64,000 nt of DNA, from positions 434,001 through 498,000 of the forward strand of contig NZ_CP102826.1 of the NCBI RefSeq assembly GCF_025643595.1. Reading direction: 5' to 3'. The notes beneath the pieces were generated by a model. The model saw only the letters and a program-made list of their open reading frames with translations, made no database searches and was not told where the DNA came from. Shown piece by piece: positions 42,271-49,076 of this stretch. Numbering within the stretch: position 1 is the first letter of the stretch; each line of letters opens with the position of its first letter. The translations under genes were made by a program, and so were the position numbers. This stretch comes from Saccharopolyspora rosea (GTDB lineage: Bacteria > Actinomycetota > Actinomycetes > Mycobacteriales > Pseudonocardiaceae).

Positions 42271-43389
42271 GTGGAGGACTGGCGGGTGTTGGTGCTCCGA
42301 ACGACGGACGGCGAGGTCGTCTCCGAAGTCCGTGCTAGCAACGTCCCTCGGTTCGAGCGGCGGATCAACGAGCCCGGGACGTGGAGTGCGGAGGTTGTCT
42401 TGGGCTATGGCGGCAGTGCGGCCGAGGATCTGCACGAGTGGGTCGAAACCGGCCGCTATTCGTGGGCGGTTCTCTACGGAGACCATGTGGTGCAGGCCGG
42501 TCCGGTGCGCACCTGGCAGGTCGCCGACGAGGAACGCAAGCTCACCGTGTCCGGGGCGGGAATGGCCGCGGAGTTCGATCGCCGGATCGTGCGTAACCCG
42601 CGTGGACATACCGCGGTCACGCACCCGAGTGAAGACCTGATCTTGCGGAACCTGTCGGTTCAGGGCTTGATGGTCGAGTTGGTGCGGGCCAACCTCGACC
42701 AGCGCGGCTATCAGCTGCCAATCGTGCTGCCAGATCCCGAGCCGGGCCCGGAGAGCATCACCTACCACGCATTCGATCTCGCCAACGTGTGGGACAGGGT
42801 GCGCGATCTTTCGCAGCGTGAAGGTGGCCCGGAATTCGAGTTCCGCCCGCGGCTGGTCGACGGCGGCAGGAGGCTGGAGTGGGTCCTCGATATCGGGCAT
42901 CCCCGGCTTGGCGATGAGGACGCACAGCTGGTCTGGGACAACGGGGCGGCGATCGGCCCGCTCGATGTGGATGTAGACGGGAGCCGGACCCCGGTGAGCC
43001 GGGTGTGGGTTAAGGGCACCGGGGCAGGCCGCGATCTGCTGACCGGGGTGGCGACCGCGGAACGCCCTGGCACGCCCCCCGTCGACGTCGTGGATACCTC
43101 GCACGTGGCCGAGCGGCGCCAGGACGTTTTGGATTCCTATGCCCACGCCGTGCTCGCGGCGGGACAAGTCCCGTCCGGACGGTGGGAGACGACGCTGCGC
43201 CTCGGCGAGCCCGGCGCCCAGCTCGACGAGTGGTCGCTCGGTGACGCTCCGCTGATCTCCGTCACCGGGCACCCGTGGCTGCCGAACGGGACCTATCGCC
43301 GCCGCATCACCGGATGCTCCGACAAAAGTCTGACCGAGATCTCGCTGGAGCTGGACACCGTGCCACCACAGGGGAAAGAGACGTCGTGA
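42271..43389 (+). CDS. Minor tail protein, Gp37-like (siphovirus baseplate)
   Basis: 372 residues from the GTG at 42271 (GGGGG upstream). VLRTTDGEVVSEVRASN, then FERRINEPGTWSAEVVLGY, then AVLYGDHVVQAGPVRTWQV and LTVSGAGMAAEFDRRIV are typical of the ReqiPepy6 Gp37-like family of baseplate proteins. The C-terminus has HPWLPNGTYRRRITGC. It is separated from the other baseplate genes by the toxin cassette. Confidence 0.82.
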   Translation: MEDWRVLVLRTTDGEVVSEVRASNVPRFERRINEPGTWSAEVVLGYGGSAAEDLHEWVETGRYSWAVLYGDHVVQAGPVRTWQVADEERKLTVSGAGMAAEFDRRIVRNPRGHTAVTHPSEDLILRNLSVQGLMVELVRANLDQRGYQLPIVLPDPEPGPESITYHAFDLANVWDRVRDLSQREGGPEFEFRPRLVDGGRRLEWVLDIGHPRLGDEDAQLVWDNGAAIGPLDVDVDGSRTPVSRVWVKGTGAGRDLLTGVATAERPGTPPVDVVDTSHVAERRQDVLDSYAHAVLAAGQVPSGRWETTLRLGEPGAQLDEWSLGDAPLISVTGHPWLPNGTYRRRITGCSDKSLTEISLELDTVPPQGKETS

Positions 43390-43526
43390 TGTCTACACAG
43401 GACGATTTAGCCCGGCGAATCCGGGCGCTGGAGAAGGTAATCGCTGAGCTGACCCGCCGCCTGCCGCCCACTCCGAACCCCGTGGAAGACCTCGGTGAGC
43501 TGCTGAACGGGGGCGAGCGGTCGTGA
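43389..43526 (+). CDS. Small phage protein (45 residues)
   Basis: The ATG at 43389 overlaps the stop of the tail gene, and the stop overlaps the endolysin GTG (GTGA). Coiled-coil N-terminus LARRIRALEKVIAELTRRLP and a Pro/Glu-rich end. Position between tail and lysis genes; function unknown. Confidence 0.6.
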   Translation: MSTQDDLARRIRALEKVIAELTRRLPPTPNPVEDLGELLNGGERS

Positions 43527-44617
43527 TCGATTTCGCCCGTATCCTTCGTGCAGCCGGGATCACGGTGGTGACGACGCCGGGCTGGGAGCAGCGCGGCGTG
43601 CGCGGGGCGTTTGCCCCGGTCGGCGTGCTCAATCACCACACCGCCACACGCTCGTCGGCCGCCCGCCCCGCACCGACGGTGAACGTCTGCGTGGAGGGGC
43701 GCCCGGACTTGTCCGGGCCGCTGTGCCATCTGCTGATCGGCGCCGACGGCACCGTGCACGTCATCGCCGCAGGGAGGGCGAACCACGCCGGGAAGGCGCG
43801 GGCGTCCGGGCCGAATCCGGCCGGAGACGGCAACACTCTCTATATCGGGGTGGAGTGGGACTACTCCGGGGACGAAGCTCCGAGCCAGGCCCAATACGAC
43901 ACGGCTGTGCGGGTCAGCGCCGCGCTCCTGCGCCACCTCGGCCGCCCGCCGGAAGCCGCGCGCGGCCACAGGGAAACCTCCGTGACCGGCAAGGTCGACC
44001 CCGGGCACGTCGACCTCGACCGCTTCCGCGCCGACGTCGCACATGCTTTGAGGGGAGAAGACGAGTTGAACCTCGACGACGAATTCACCGACTGGAACGG
44101 GACTCGCAAGACCATCAAGGGTCTCTTCGACGATCTGGATCGGCGCTTGGCCGCCTTGCACCACGTTTTTCTGGACCCCGCAGCCGAACCCAGCCGCATC
44201 CCCGGAGACCGCAACAGGACCAACTTGAGGGACGCGATCATGGACTCCACCGCCAAGATCCTCGGAGACGCTGGTGGTGGAGGTGCGCCGCAACCGGAAC
44301 AGGTGCCGCCTGTGCCCTTGCCGCATCCGGTGCCCGAACCCGGCGACACCGCGTCAGCACCCGACGCCGCGCCGTCGCGCGCACCAGCACCCGAAGCGCC
44401 CCGGAACGAGACCAAGCCGGTGCCGCCGCGGCGGCGGGTACCCGAGCGCAACGTCACCGCCGCCAGTCTGGCCGGTGCGGCGGGCACGGTGGCGACCTGG
44501 ATCTCCAGCCTGTACGGGGTGCACATGCCCGAGCCGGTCAGCGCGGCGGTGGTGCTGCTGCTGACCGGGGCGACCGCGTGGCTGGTGCCTCCCGCGCGGC
44601 AGGAGGTGACCCGGTGA
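43523..44617 (+). CDS. Endolysin: N-acetylmuramoyl-L-alanine amidase with holin-like C-terminal membrane domain
   Basis: 364 residues. Amidase_2 domain: VGVLNHHTATRSS (zinc His), CHLLIGADGTVHVIAAGRANHAG, LYIGVEWDY, and HRETSVTGKVDPGHVD. A helical linker (about 185-250) and a Pro-rich stretch follow. The last 65 residues have two hydrophobic helices, TAASLAGAAGTVATWISSLY and SAAVVLLLTGATAWLVPP, as in actinophage holins. An internal ATG at 44240 behind GAGGGA would give a 125-residue holin-like product in the same frame. No separate holin gene is seen. Confidence 0.85.
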   Translation: MIDFARILRAAGITVVTTPGWEQRGVRGAFAPVGVLNHHTATRSSAARPAPTVNVCVEGRPDLSGPLCHLLIGADGTVHVIAAGRANHAGKARASGPNPAGDGNTLYIGVEWDYSGDEAPSQAQYDTAVRVSAALLRHLGRPPEAARGHRETSVTGKVDPGHVDLDRFRADVAHALRGEDELNLDDEFTDWNGTRKTIKGLFDDLDRRLAALHHVFLDPAAEPSRIPGDRNRTNLRDAIMDSTAKILGDAGGGGAPQPEQVPPVPLPHPVPEPGDTASAPDAAPSRAPAPEAPRNETKPVPPRRRVPERNVTAASLAGAAGTVATWISSLYGVHMPEPVSAAVVLLLTGATAWLVPPARQEVTR

Positions 44618-45624
44618 CCGCCACGGAGCACGTCCGGGGCCCTGCGGCCGAGGTCGCCGCCGCACGCGCGGCGTTGCCCGAACCGGCATTCGCCTTCGTC
44701 GCGGGCGGCGCCGGGAACGGAGCAGCAGCCGAGCGGAACCGGCAGGCGTGGGGTGCGGTGCAGATGACCCCGCGGCTGCCCGCTGACGTCGGACAGCGGC
44801 ACATGGCGACGACGGTGCTGGGGATGCCCGCAGCCGCACCGATCGCCATCGCCCCGATGGGCGGCCTGGGCGCGATCCACCCGGACGGAGTGTGGGCACT
44901 GGCGTGTGCCGCCGCGGACTGCGGGCTGCCGATCGTGGTCTCATGCATGTCCACCGAGCGGATCGAAGGCATGGCGACCACGGGCGCACAGTGGGCATTG
45001 CAGCTGTATCCGCTGGTCGACAAGGCCGTCCAGACCGACCTCACCCATCGTGCCGTGGAGTGGGGCGCGCAGGCGCTGGTCCTGACCATCGACACCCCGC
45101 TGCGGCACGGCTCGGACTGGGAGAACGCAACCGGGTTCACCCCGCCGATCCCGGCCATCGCCGACACGACCATCGACCCACGGATGACGTGGGACGACGT
45201 AGAGCGACTGATAGAAGACAGCCCATTGCCCGTGTGGATCAAGGGAGTGTTGAGCCCGCTTCACGCCGAGCAGGCGTTGCGCCGGGGCGCCGCTGGGATG
45301 GTCGTGTCCAACCACGGCGGTCGCCAGCTGGACGCCGCACCCGCCACCGCACACGTCCTGCCCGCCGTGGCCGCACGCGTGACGGAGATGCCGATGCACG
45401 CGGGCATCGCCGTGGACTCCGGCATCACCACCGGCACCGACGTGCTGCGCGCGCTCACGCTCGGCGCCGACAGCGTGCTGGTCGGCCGCCAGGTCGCGTT
45501 CGGACTGGCTCACGGCGAAGAGGGTGCCGCACGGGTGTTGGGGCGGATCATCTCCGAGCTGGATACAGCCATGGCCTGTGCCGGATGCGCCACAATCAGC
45601 GACGCCACGAAATTCGTTTCATGA
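44614..45624 (+). CDS. FMN-dependent alpha-hydroxy-acid oxidase/dehydrogenase (phage cargo)
   Basis: 336 residues. The GTG overlaps the endolysin stop (GTGA) and is behind AGGAGG. TIM-barrel family marks: APMGGLGAIHPDG, WALQLYP (Gln130, Tyr132), LTIDTP (Thr158), VWIKGVL (Lys210), the catalytic VSNHGGRQLD (His234, Arg237), and VDSGITTGTDVLRAL with SVLVGR. It oxidises a 2-hydroxy acid such as lactate, glycolate or mandelate; the substrate cannot be read. The N-terminal Tyr of the family (YDYYASGA) is replaced by Phe/Val (FAFVAGGA), so the specificity or acid-base step may differ. Confidence 0.88.
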   Translation: MTATEHVRGPAAEVAAARAALPEPAFAFVAGGAGNGAAAERNRQAWGAVQMTPRLPADVGQRHMATTVLGMPAAAPIAIAPMGGLGAIHPDGVWALACAAADCGLPIVVSCMSTERIEGMATTGAQWALQLYPLVDKAVQTDLTHRAVEWGAQALVLTIDTPLRHGSDWENATGFTPPIPAIADTTIDPRMTWDDVERLIEDSPLPVWIKGVLSPLHAEQALRRGAAGMVVSNHGGRQLDAAPATAHVLPAVAARVTEMPMHAGIAVDSGITTGTDVLRALTLGADSVLVGRQVAFGLAHGEEGAARVLGRIISELDTAMACAGCATISDATKFVS

Positions 45625-45766
45625 TCATCAATAGCCGCATCCATGCAGGTGTGAAGCGCTCGGTGTCTCCGCGCGAACCCGCTTACCATCGTGCCTAGTC
45701 AAGGGGACTGGCGTACCGTTGATAGGCTCATCACGGATATGTCACCCGTAGGTGAGGAGCGCGACT

Positions 45767-46366
45767 GTGAACACCCCGAGTGCCGACGAGGGCATCAGTG
45801 ACGAGTTTCGCAGTCGCATCACGACGGCAGCTCGCCATCTCCGCAATATCCACGAAGCGCCACATGAGGAACAAAAGAAGCTAGCGGTCGATAAGCTGGC
45901 TGAAGACATCCTGTGGTTCCGAAAGAACTGTCGTCGACTCGACGGCAATATGGACCTGCGTGGGAAAACCCCACAATACAAGTCGATCATTCGACACATC
46001 CGCGAAGAAGCTGGTACGTCGGACTCGCCTCTCAAAGTTCCCGACTCGGTGAAATATAAAGTCGGCGAGCTACTGTTTCAAGACCCCGAAATCAGTGACG
46101 AAACGCGTCGCACCTATGGGTTTGGTGACGCACCAGCTCACATAGCCGCTCGACAAAAATACGACCGCCGTCGATCGCGTGAGCGTGCATTCCGGCGTTC
46201 CCGTGTGGCTGACAATGTCAATCAGCTCATTCGGGACGTGGAACAGCTCAAACTGTCCCAGTTGGATGATGCCGACTCATCGGAGCGCGAAACGGTCGTG
46301 GAGTTGTTGAGCAGATTGGAAACACTGGTGCGTGAACGGCGCGACGAGATCGGCGAGATCTTCTAG
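45767..46366 (+). CDS. Hypothetical helical, charged protein
   Basis: 199 residues, GTG at 45767, 8 bp after GAGGAG. Helical and rich in Arg, Glu and Asp: SRITTAARHLRNIHEAPHEE, then WFRKNCRRLDGNMDLRG, then RRRSRERAFRRSRVADNV and a C-terminal coil. Its lower GC content and codon use differ from the genes on both sides, which suggests a later arrival. It has its own upstream gap and a strong terminator after it, so it is probably a separate transcription unit. Could be regulatory; no DNA-binding motif is clear. Confidence 0.7.
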   Translation: MNTPSADEGISDEFRSRITTAARHLRNIHEAPHEEQKKLAVDKLAEDILWFRKNCRRLDGNMDLRGKTPQYKSIIRHIREEAGTSDSPLKVPDSVKYKVGELLFQDPEISDETRRTYGFGDAPAHIAARQKYDRRRSRERAFRRSRVADNVNQLIRDVEQLKLSQLDDADSSERETVVELLSRLETLVRERRDEIGEIF

Positions 46367-46391
46367 CACTGGTCGCCAACTGCGTGCTAAC

Positions 46392-46420
46392 AGCCCGCTT
46401 TCCTGTAGGGGAAGCGGGCT
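46392..46420. terminator. Terminator after the 45767 gene
   Basis: AGCCCGCTT pairs perfectly with AAGCGGGCT across an 11-nt loop, followed by the T-rich GTTGTTGTCT. A good rho-independent terminator. Confidence 0.75.
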
Positions 46421-46534
46421 GTTGTTGTCTCTGAGGACTGCTCCATTCGAGTGATCATTGTTGGCGGTGTGCCCACCTGGCCGATTGCAGCACCCCCTAC
46501 CCCGGTGCAACCACAGCCAACGTGAGGACCACAC

Positions 46535-47335
46535 ATGCCAGGCATTCAGACACTCAACCGCTCCGGGAGTCGCTTCTACGTCGACCCGGCCGACAGCAGC
46601 AAGAAAGCACCATCGGTGACCAGCATCATCGCGATGCTGCCGAAGCCCTACCTGGTCCCCTGGGCGGCGAAGCTCACCGCCGAAAACGCCATCGACAACC
46701 TCGGGTCCATCGTGGACCTCGCGCTGTCGGATCGCGACGGCGCGATCGACTACATGCGGGGTGCGCACCGCCGCTCAACCAAGGCCGCAGCCGACATCGG
46801 CACCGAGGTGCACGATTTATTCGAACGAATCGCCCGCGGCGAGACCGTCCGTAATGTCCACCCGGATCTGCGTCCGTACCTCGATCACATCCACGATTTC
46901 CACGGTCGCTACGAACCGGAATACCGCCACATCGAGGATGCTGTGTGGTCCGACGAACATGATTACGCGGGCTCGTTCGACGCGATCTGCGACATCGACG
47001 GCGAAACACTGATTCTTGATGTGAAAACCACCCGCAGCGGCGTGCACGAGGACGTCGCACTCCAACTCAGCGCCTACGCCTATGCCGACCGGATCATCAA
47101 ACAGGACGGGGCCATCGTGGCGATGCCGGAGATCCATGCCGGGGCAGTGCTGCATGTGCGCCCGGAGGGCTGGAGGCTGGTTCCGATCCGTATTGACGCA
47201 GAGGTGTTGGGCTATTTCCTGCATCTGCGCAAGGTTTTCGACTGGAATCACTCGGTGGCCAAAACGGTGATCGGAAAGCCCGATTACGAATCGACTCCGT
47301 CGACCGGGTCACAGCGGCGGAAGGTGGCGCGCTGA
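46535..47335 (+). CDS. Cas4/RecB-like PD-(D/E)XK exonuclease
   Basis: 266 residues, ATG behind GAGGA. Nuclease motifs: GTEVHDLFERIARG (the His/Glu of motif I), YAGSFDAICDIDGETLILDVKTTRSG (the D and D-x-K of the active site), and VALQLSAYAYAD (motif with Gln and Tyr). No Cys cluster for an Fe-S centre is seen, so it is nearer phage RecB-like exonucleases than true Cas4. It probably acts in phage replication or recombination and opens the DNA metabolism block. Confidence 0.85.
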   Translation: MPGIQTLNRSGSRFYVDPADSSKKAPSVTSIIAMLPKPYLVPWAAKLTAENAIDNLGSIVDLALSDRDGAIDYMRGAHRRSTKAAADIGTEVHDLFERIARGETVRNVHPDLRPYLDHIHDFHGRYEPEYRHIEDAVWSDEHDYAGSFDAICDIDGETLILDVKTTRSGVHEDVALQLSAYAYADRIIKQDGAIVAMPEIHAGAVLHVRPEGWRLVPIRIDAEVLGYFLHLRKVFDWNHSVAKTVIGKPDYESTPSTGSQRRKVAR

Positions 47336-47421
47336 AACGCCCATGCTCGTTCGAGCTCACGGCTGAAGACCTGGTCGGCATTGTCCTGATCCTGAGTGTT
47401 GTCTCGATCCTGTTTTTCTGA
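47332..47421 (+). CDS. Possible small membrane peptide with CTG start (29 residues)
   Basis: The CTG at 47332 overlaps the exonuclease stop (CTGA), with GGAAGG 7 bp upstream. The product has EDLVGIVLILSVVSILFF at its C-terminus, a plausible transmembrane helix. The NTGA overlap style matches the other coupled genes in this phage, but CTG starts are rare, so this is tentative. Confidence 0.35.
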   Translation: MKRPCSFELTAEDLVGIVLILSVVSILFF

Positions 47422-47433
47422 TGGGAGATGTGT

Positions 47434-48147
47434 ATGAGTCTTCGGATTTGGGAGACTGATCCCGACGCCAAGCCGCGTCCCCGGAGCCGCTTCGTCGACG
47501 ACGTCGTGGGCTACATCCACGGCGGCATGATGACCAAGACCAAGCCGCTGGCGTTGTCGCAGTGGCGCTTCACCACCGACGACCGCGAGGTCGGCGAGCG
47601 GATCGCGCAGCTGTTCGGCGGCACGCCGGAGGAGTGGGACACCGACAAGCCCAACAACGTGCAAGTCCTCTCAGAGTCCTCCCGGGTGGGCTTGGTTCTC
47701 GATGGTCCGGAGGCGCTGCGATCGCGGATGGTGCTGTGGGGCCGCAAGGGCATCATCCACGCCTGCGACGGCGTGTACTTCGTCGACGGCGAAGACCGCG
47801 GCCAGCCCTGCGGGTGCCCCCGTGAGTACGACGTGCGGAAGGCCCAGGCGGAGAAGGGCACCGGTCCGCAGCCGGAGATCACGCTCAAAGCGCGGCTGGC
47901 CGCCGATGAGGAGCTGGGCTTCTTCCTCTACCGCACCAGCTCGTGGACGCTGACCAAGGAACTCCACGAGATCGAAAACGCGATCGCCGAGGCCGCCGAG
48001 GCCGCCGAGGGCGGTTGCCGGATCCGGCTGACACTGGCCCTGGAACACGTGGAGTTCACCACGAAGACGGGCCAGCGCGTCGAGTACTACCGCCCAGCGC
48101 TGACCGACATCACCGCCGAGACCTCTGCGCTGGACGACGCCGCATAA
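47434..48147 (+). CDS. Gp3-like protein, candidate recombination directionality factor
   Basis: 237 residues, ATG behind GGGAG. The N-terminus LRIWETDPDAKPRPRSRFVDDV, then WRFTTDDREVGERIAQLFGG, VGLVLDGPEALRSRMVLWGR, and CGCPREYDVRKAQAEKGTGPQP, fits the Gp3-like family as I remember it. In phages such as phiC31, gp3 turns a serine integrase to excision. Two Cys pairs may bind zinc. That this phage uses a large serine integrase fits the assignment. Distance from int is the full prophage length, that is, adjacent in the circular form. Confidence 0.6.
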   Translation: MSLRIWETDPDAKPRPRSRFVDDVVGYIHGGMMTKTKPLALSQWRFTTDDREVGERIAQLFGGTPEEWDTDKPNNVQVLSESSRVGLVLDGPEALRSRMVLWGRKGIIHACDGVYFVDGEDRGQPCGCPREYDVRKAQAEKGTGPQPEITLKARLAADEELGFFLYRTSSWTLTKELHEIENAIAEAAEAAEGGCRIRLTLALEHVEFTTKTGQRVEYYRPALTDITAETSALDDAA

Positions 48148-48163
48148 CTCTCGTCTGCCCCAG

Positions 48164-48198
48164 CGCCCCGGCCGTTCCCAGCGGGGGAAGCCGGGGCG
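48164..48198. terminator. Terminator-like hairpin after the Gp3-like gene
   Basis: CGCCCCGGC/GCCGGGGCG with a further inner pairing TTCCC/GGGGAA and a short loop, followed by TTGTCG. It lies 16 bp after the stop. Confidence 0.6.
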
Positions 48199-48221
48199 TT
48201 GTCGCGTCCCAGGAGGTCTGC

Positions 48222-48344
48222 ATGCCTGCTGATCCCGAACGCCCTGACATCGAGGTCCCCACCGGCCCTTACACCGCGCGCCCGCGGCGGCGACGGCATT
48301 TCCCGCCGTCACCGAACACCCCTGAGATCGGAGATCGCCATTGA
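48222..48344 (+). CDS. Small basic protein (40 residues)
   Basis: The ATG at 48222 is 6 bp behind a perfect AGGAGG, and the stop overlaps the TTG of the next gene (TTGA). Product: an acidic N-terminal third (ADPERPDIEVPTGPY), then RPRRRRHFPPSP. Function unknown. The ribosome site and coupling make it likely real. Confidence 0.6.
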   Translation: MPADPERPDIEVPTGPYTARPRRRRHFPPSPNTPEIGDRH

Positions 48345-48667
48345 CCCTGTACGTGCAGTTCCCCAGCTGTCCAGGGACGGGGGCAGCACCGTCGCCGCTG
48401 TCGGCGTTGGACCGCGCCTACGAATCGATCCGTGTCCTGTGCGACGAGCTGGAGCATGCCCAGCGGGAGATCACCGCACGGGACGCTCAGCTGGAGGAGG
48501 CGACGGAGCGCTACGAGGTCATGCGAAGCGAGCGCGACCGGTGGCGCGGGGACGCCGAGGCTGCCCACACGACGTTTGCCCGGTTGGTCATTGAGCGCGA
48601 CGACGCGGTGCGCAGGCTCGCTCTGTTCCGGCGTCGGCTCGCCGAGCTGGCAGGCGAGACCGCATGA
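48341..48667 (+). CDS. Coiled-coil phage protein
   Basis: 108 residues, TTG start overlapping the previous stop, with GGAG upstream. After a short N-terminus with SCPG, residues 25-105 are one long coiled coil, LDRAYESIRVLCDELEHAQ followed by RLALFRRRLAELAGE. The stop overlaps the next ATG (ATGA). Role unknown. Confidence 0.65.
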   Translation: MTLYVQFPSCPGTGAAPSPLSALDRAYESIRVLCDELEHAQREITARDAQLEEATERYEVMRSERDRWRGDAEAAHTTFARLVIERDDAVRRLALFRRRLAELAGETA

Positions 48668-49074
48668 GCCGAGCCCGAGCGATTGGAACCAACTGGGAAA
48701 CCCGCTGTGCGCAGTACTACTCGGATGTCCTCGGCACACCGGTCCGCCGTTTGGCCCAACACGGCGTTGCCGACATCGGTGACTTGGACGGCATCTACCT
48801 GCACGCCGTCGAGGTCAAGGCCCACCGGGCATGGGACGTACTGGAGTGGGTGCGCCAAGCCCAGCGCGAGGCAGCAAACAAGGGTGAGCCGTTTTTCGTC
48901 GTGCTGGCGAAGCGCCCTCGTTTACGCACCGCGGACTGCCTTGCGGTGAGCACTGTGGACAACCACGCACGTCTGGTGGCACGGCTGCGCGACGCCGAAG
49001 AGGCCCTGAAGGCGGCCGACCCGGCGACCTACCGCCTGCACATCCAGGAGCACGGAACAACAGCACGGAGGTAG
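48664..49074 (+). CDS. Holliday-junction-resolvase-like PD-(D/E)XK nuclease
   Basis: 136 residues. ATG overlaps the previous stop. Pattern: GTNWETRCAQYYSDVLG (Glu of motif I), GVADIGDLDGIYLHAVEVKAHR (Asp, then E-x-K), WVRQAQREAANKGEPFFVVLAKR. This fits phage resolvase-like nucleases that sit beside the primase gene. It would resolve recombination or replication intermediates. Confidence 0.78.
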   Translation: MSRARAIGTNWETRCAQYYSDVLGTPVRRLAQHGVADIGDLDGIYLHAVEVKAHRAWDVLEWVRQAQREAANKGEPFFVVLAKRPRLRTADCLAVSTVDNHARLVARLRDAEEALKAADPATYRLHIQEHGTTARR

Positions 49075-49076
49075 CG

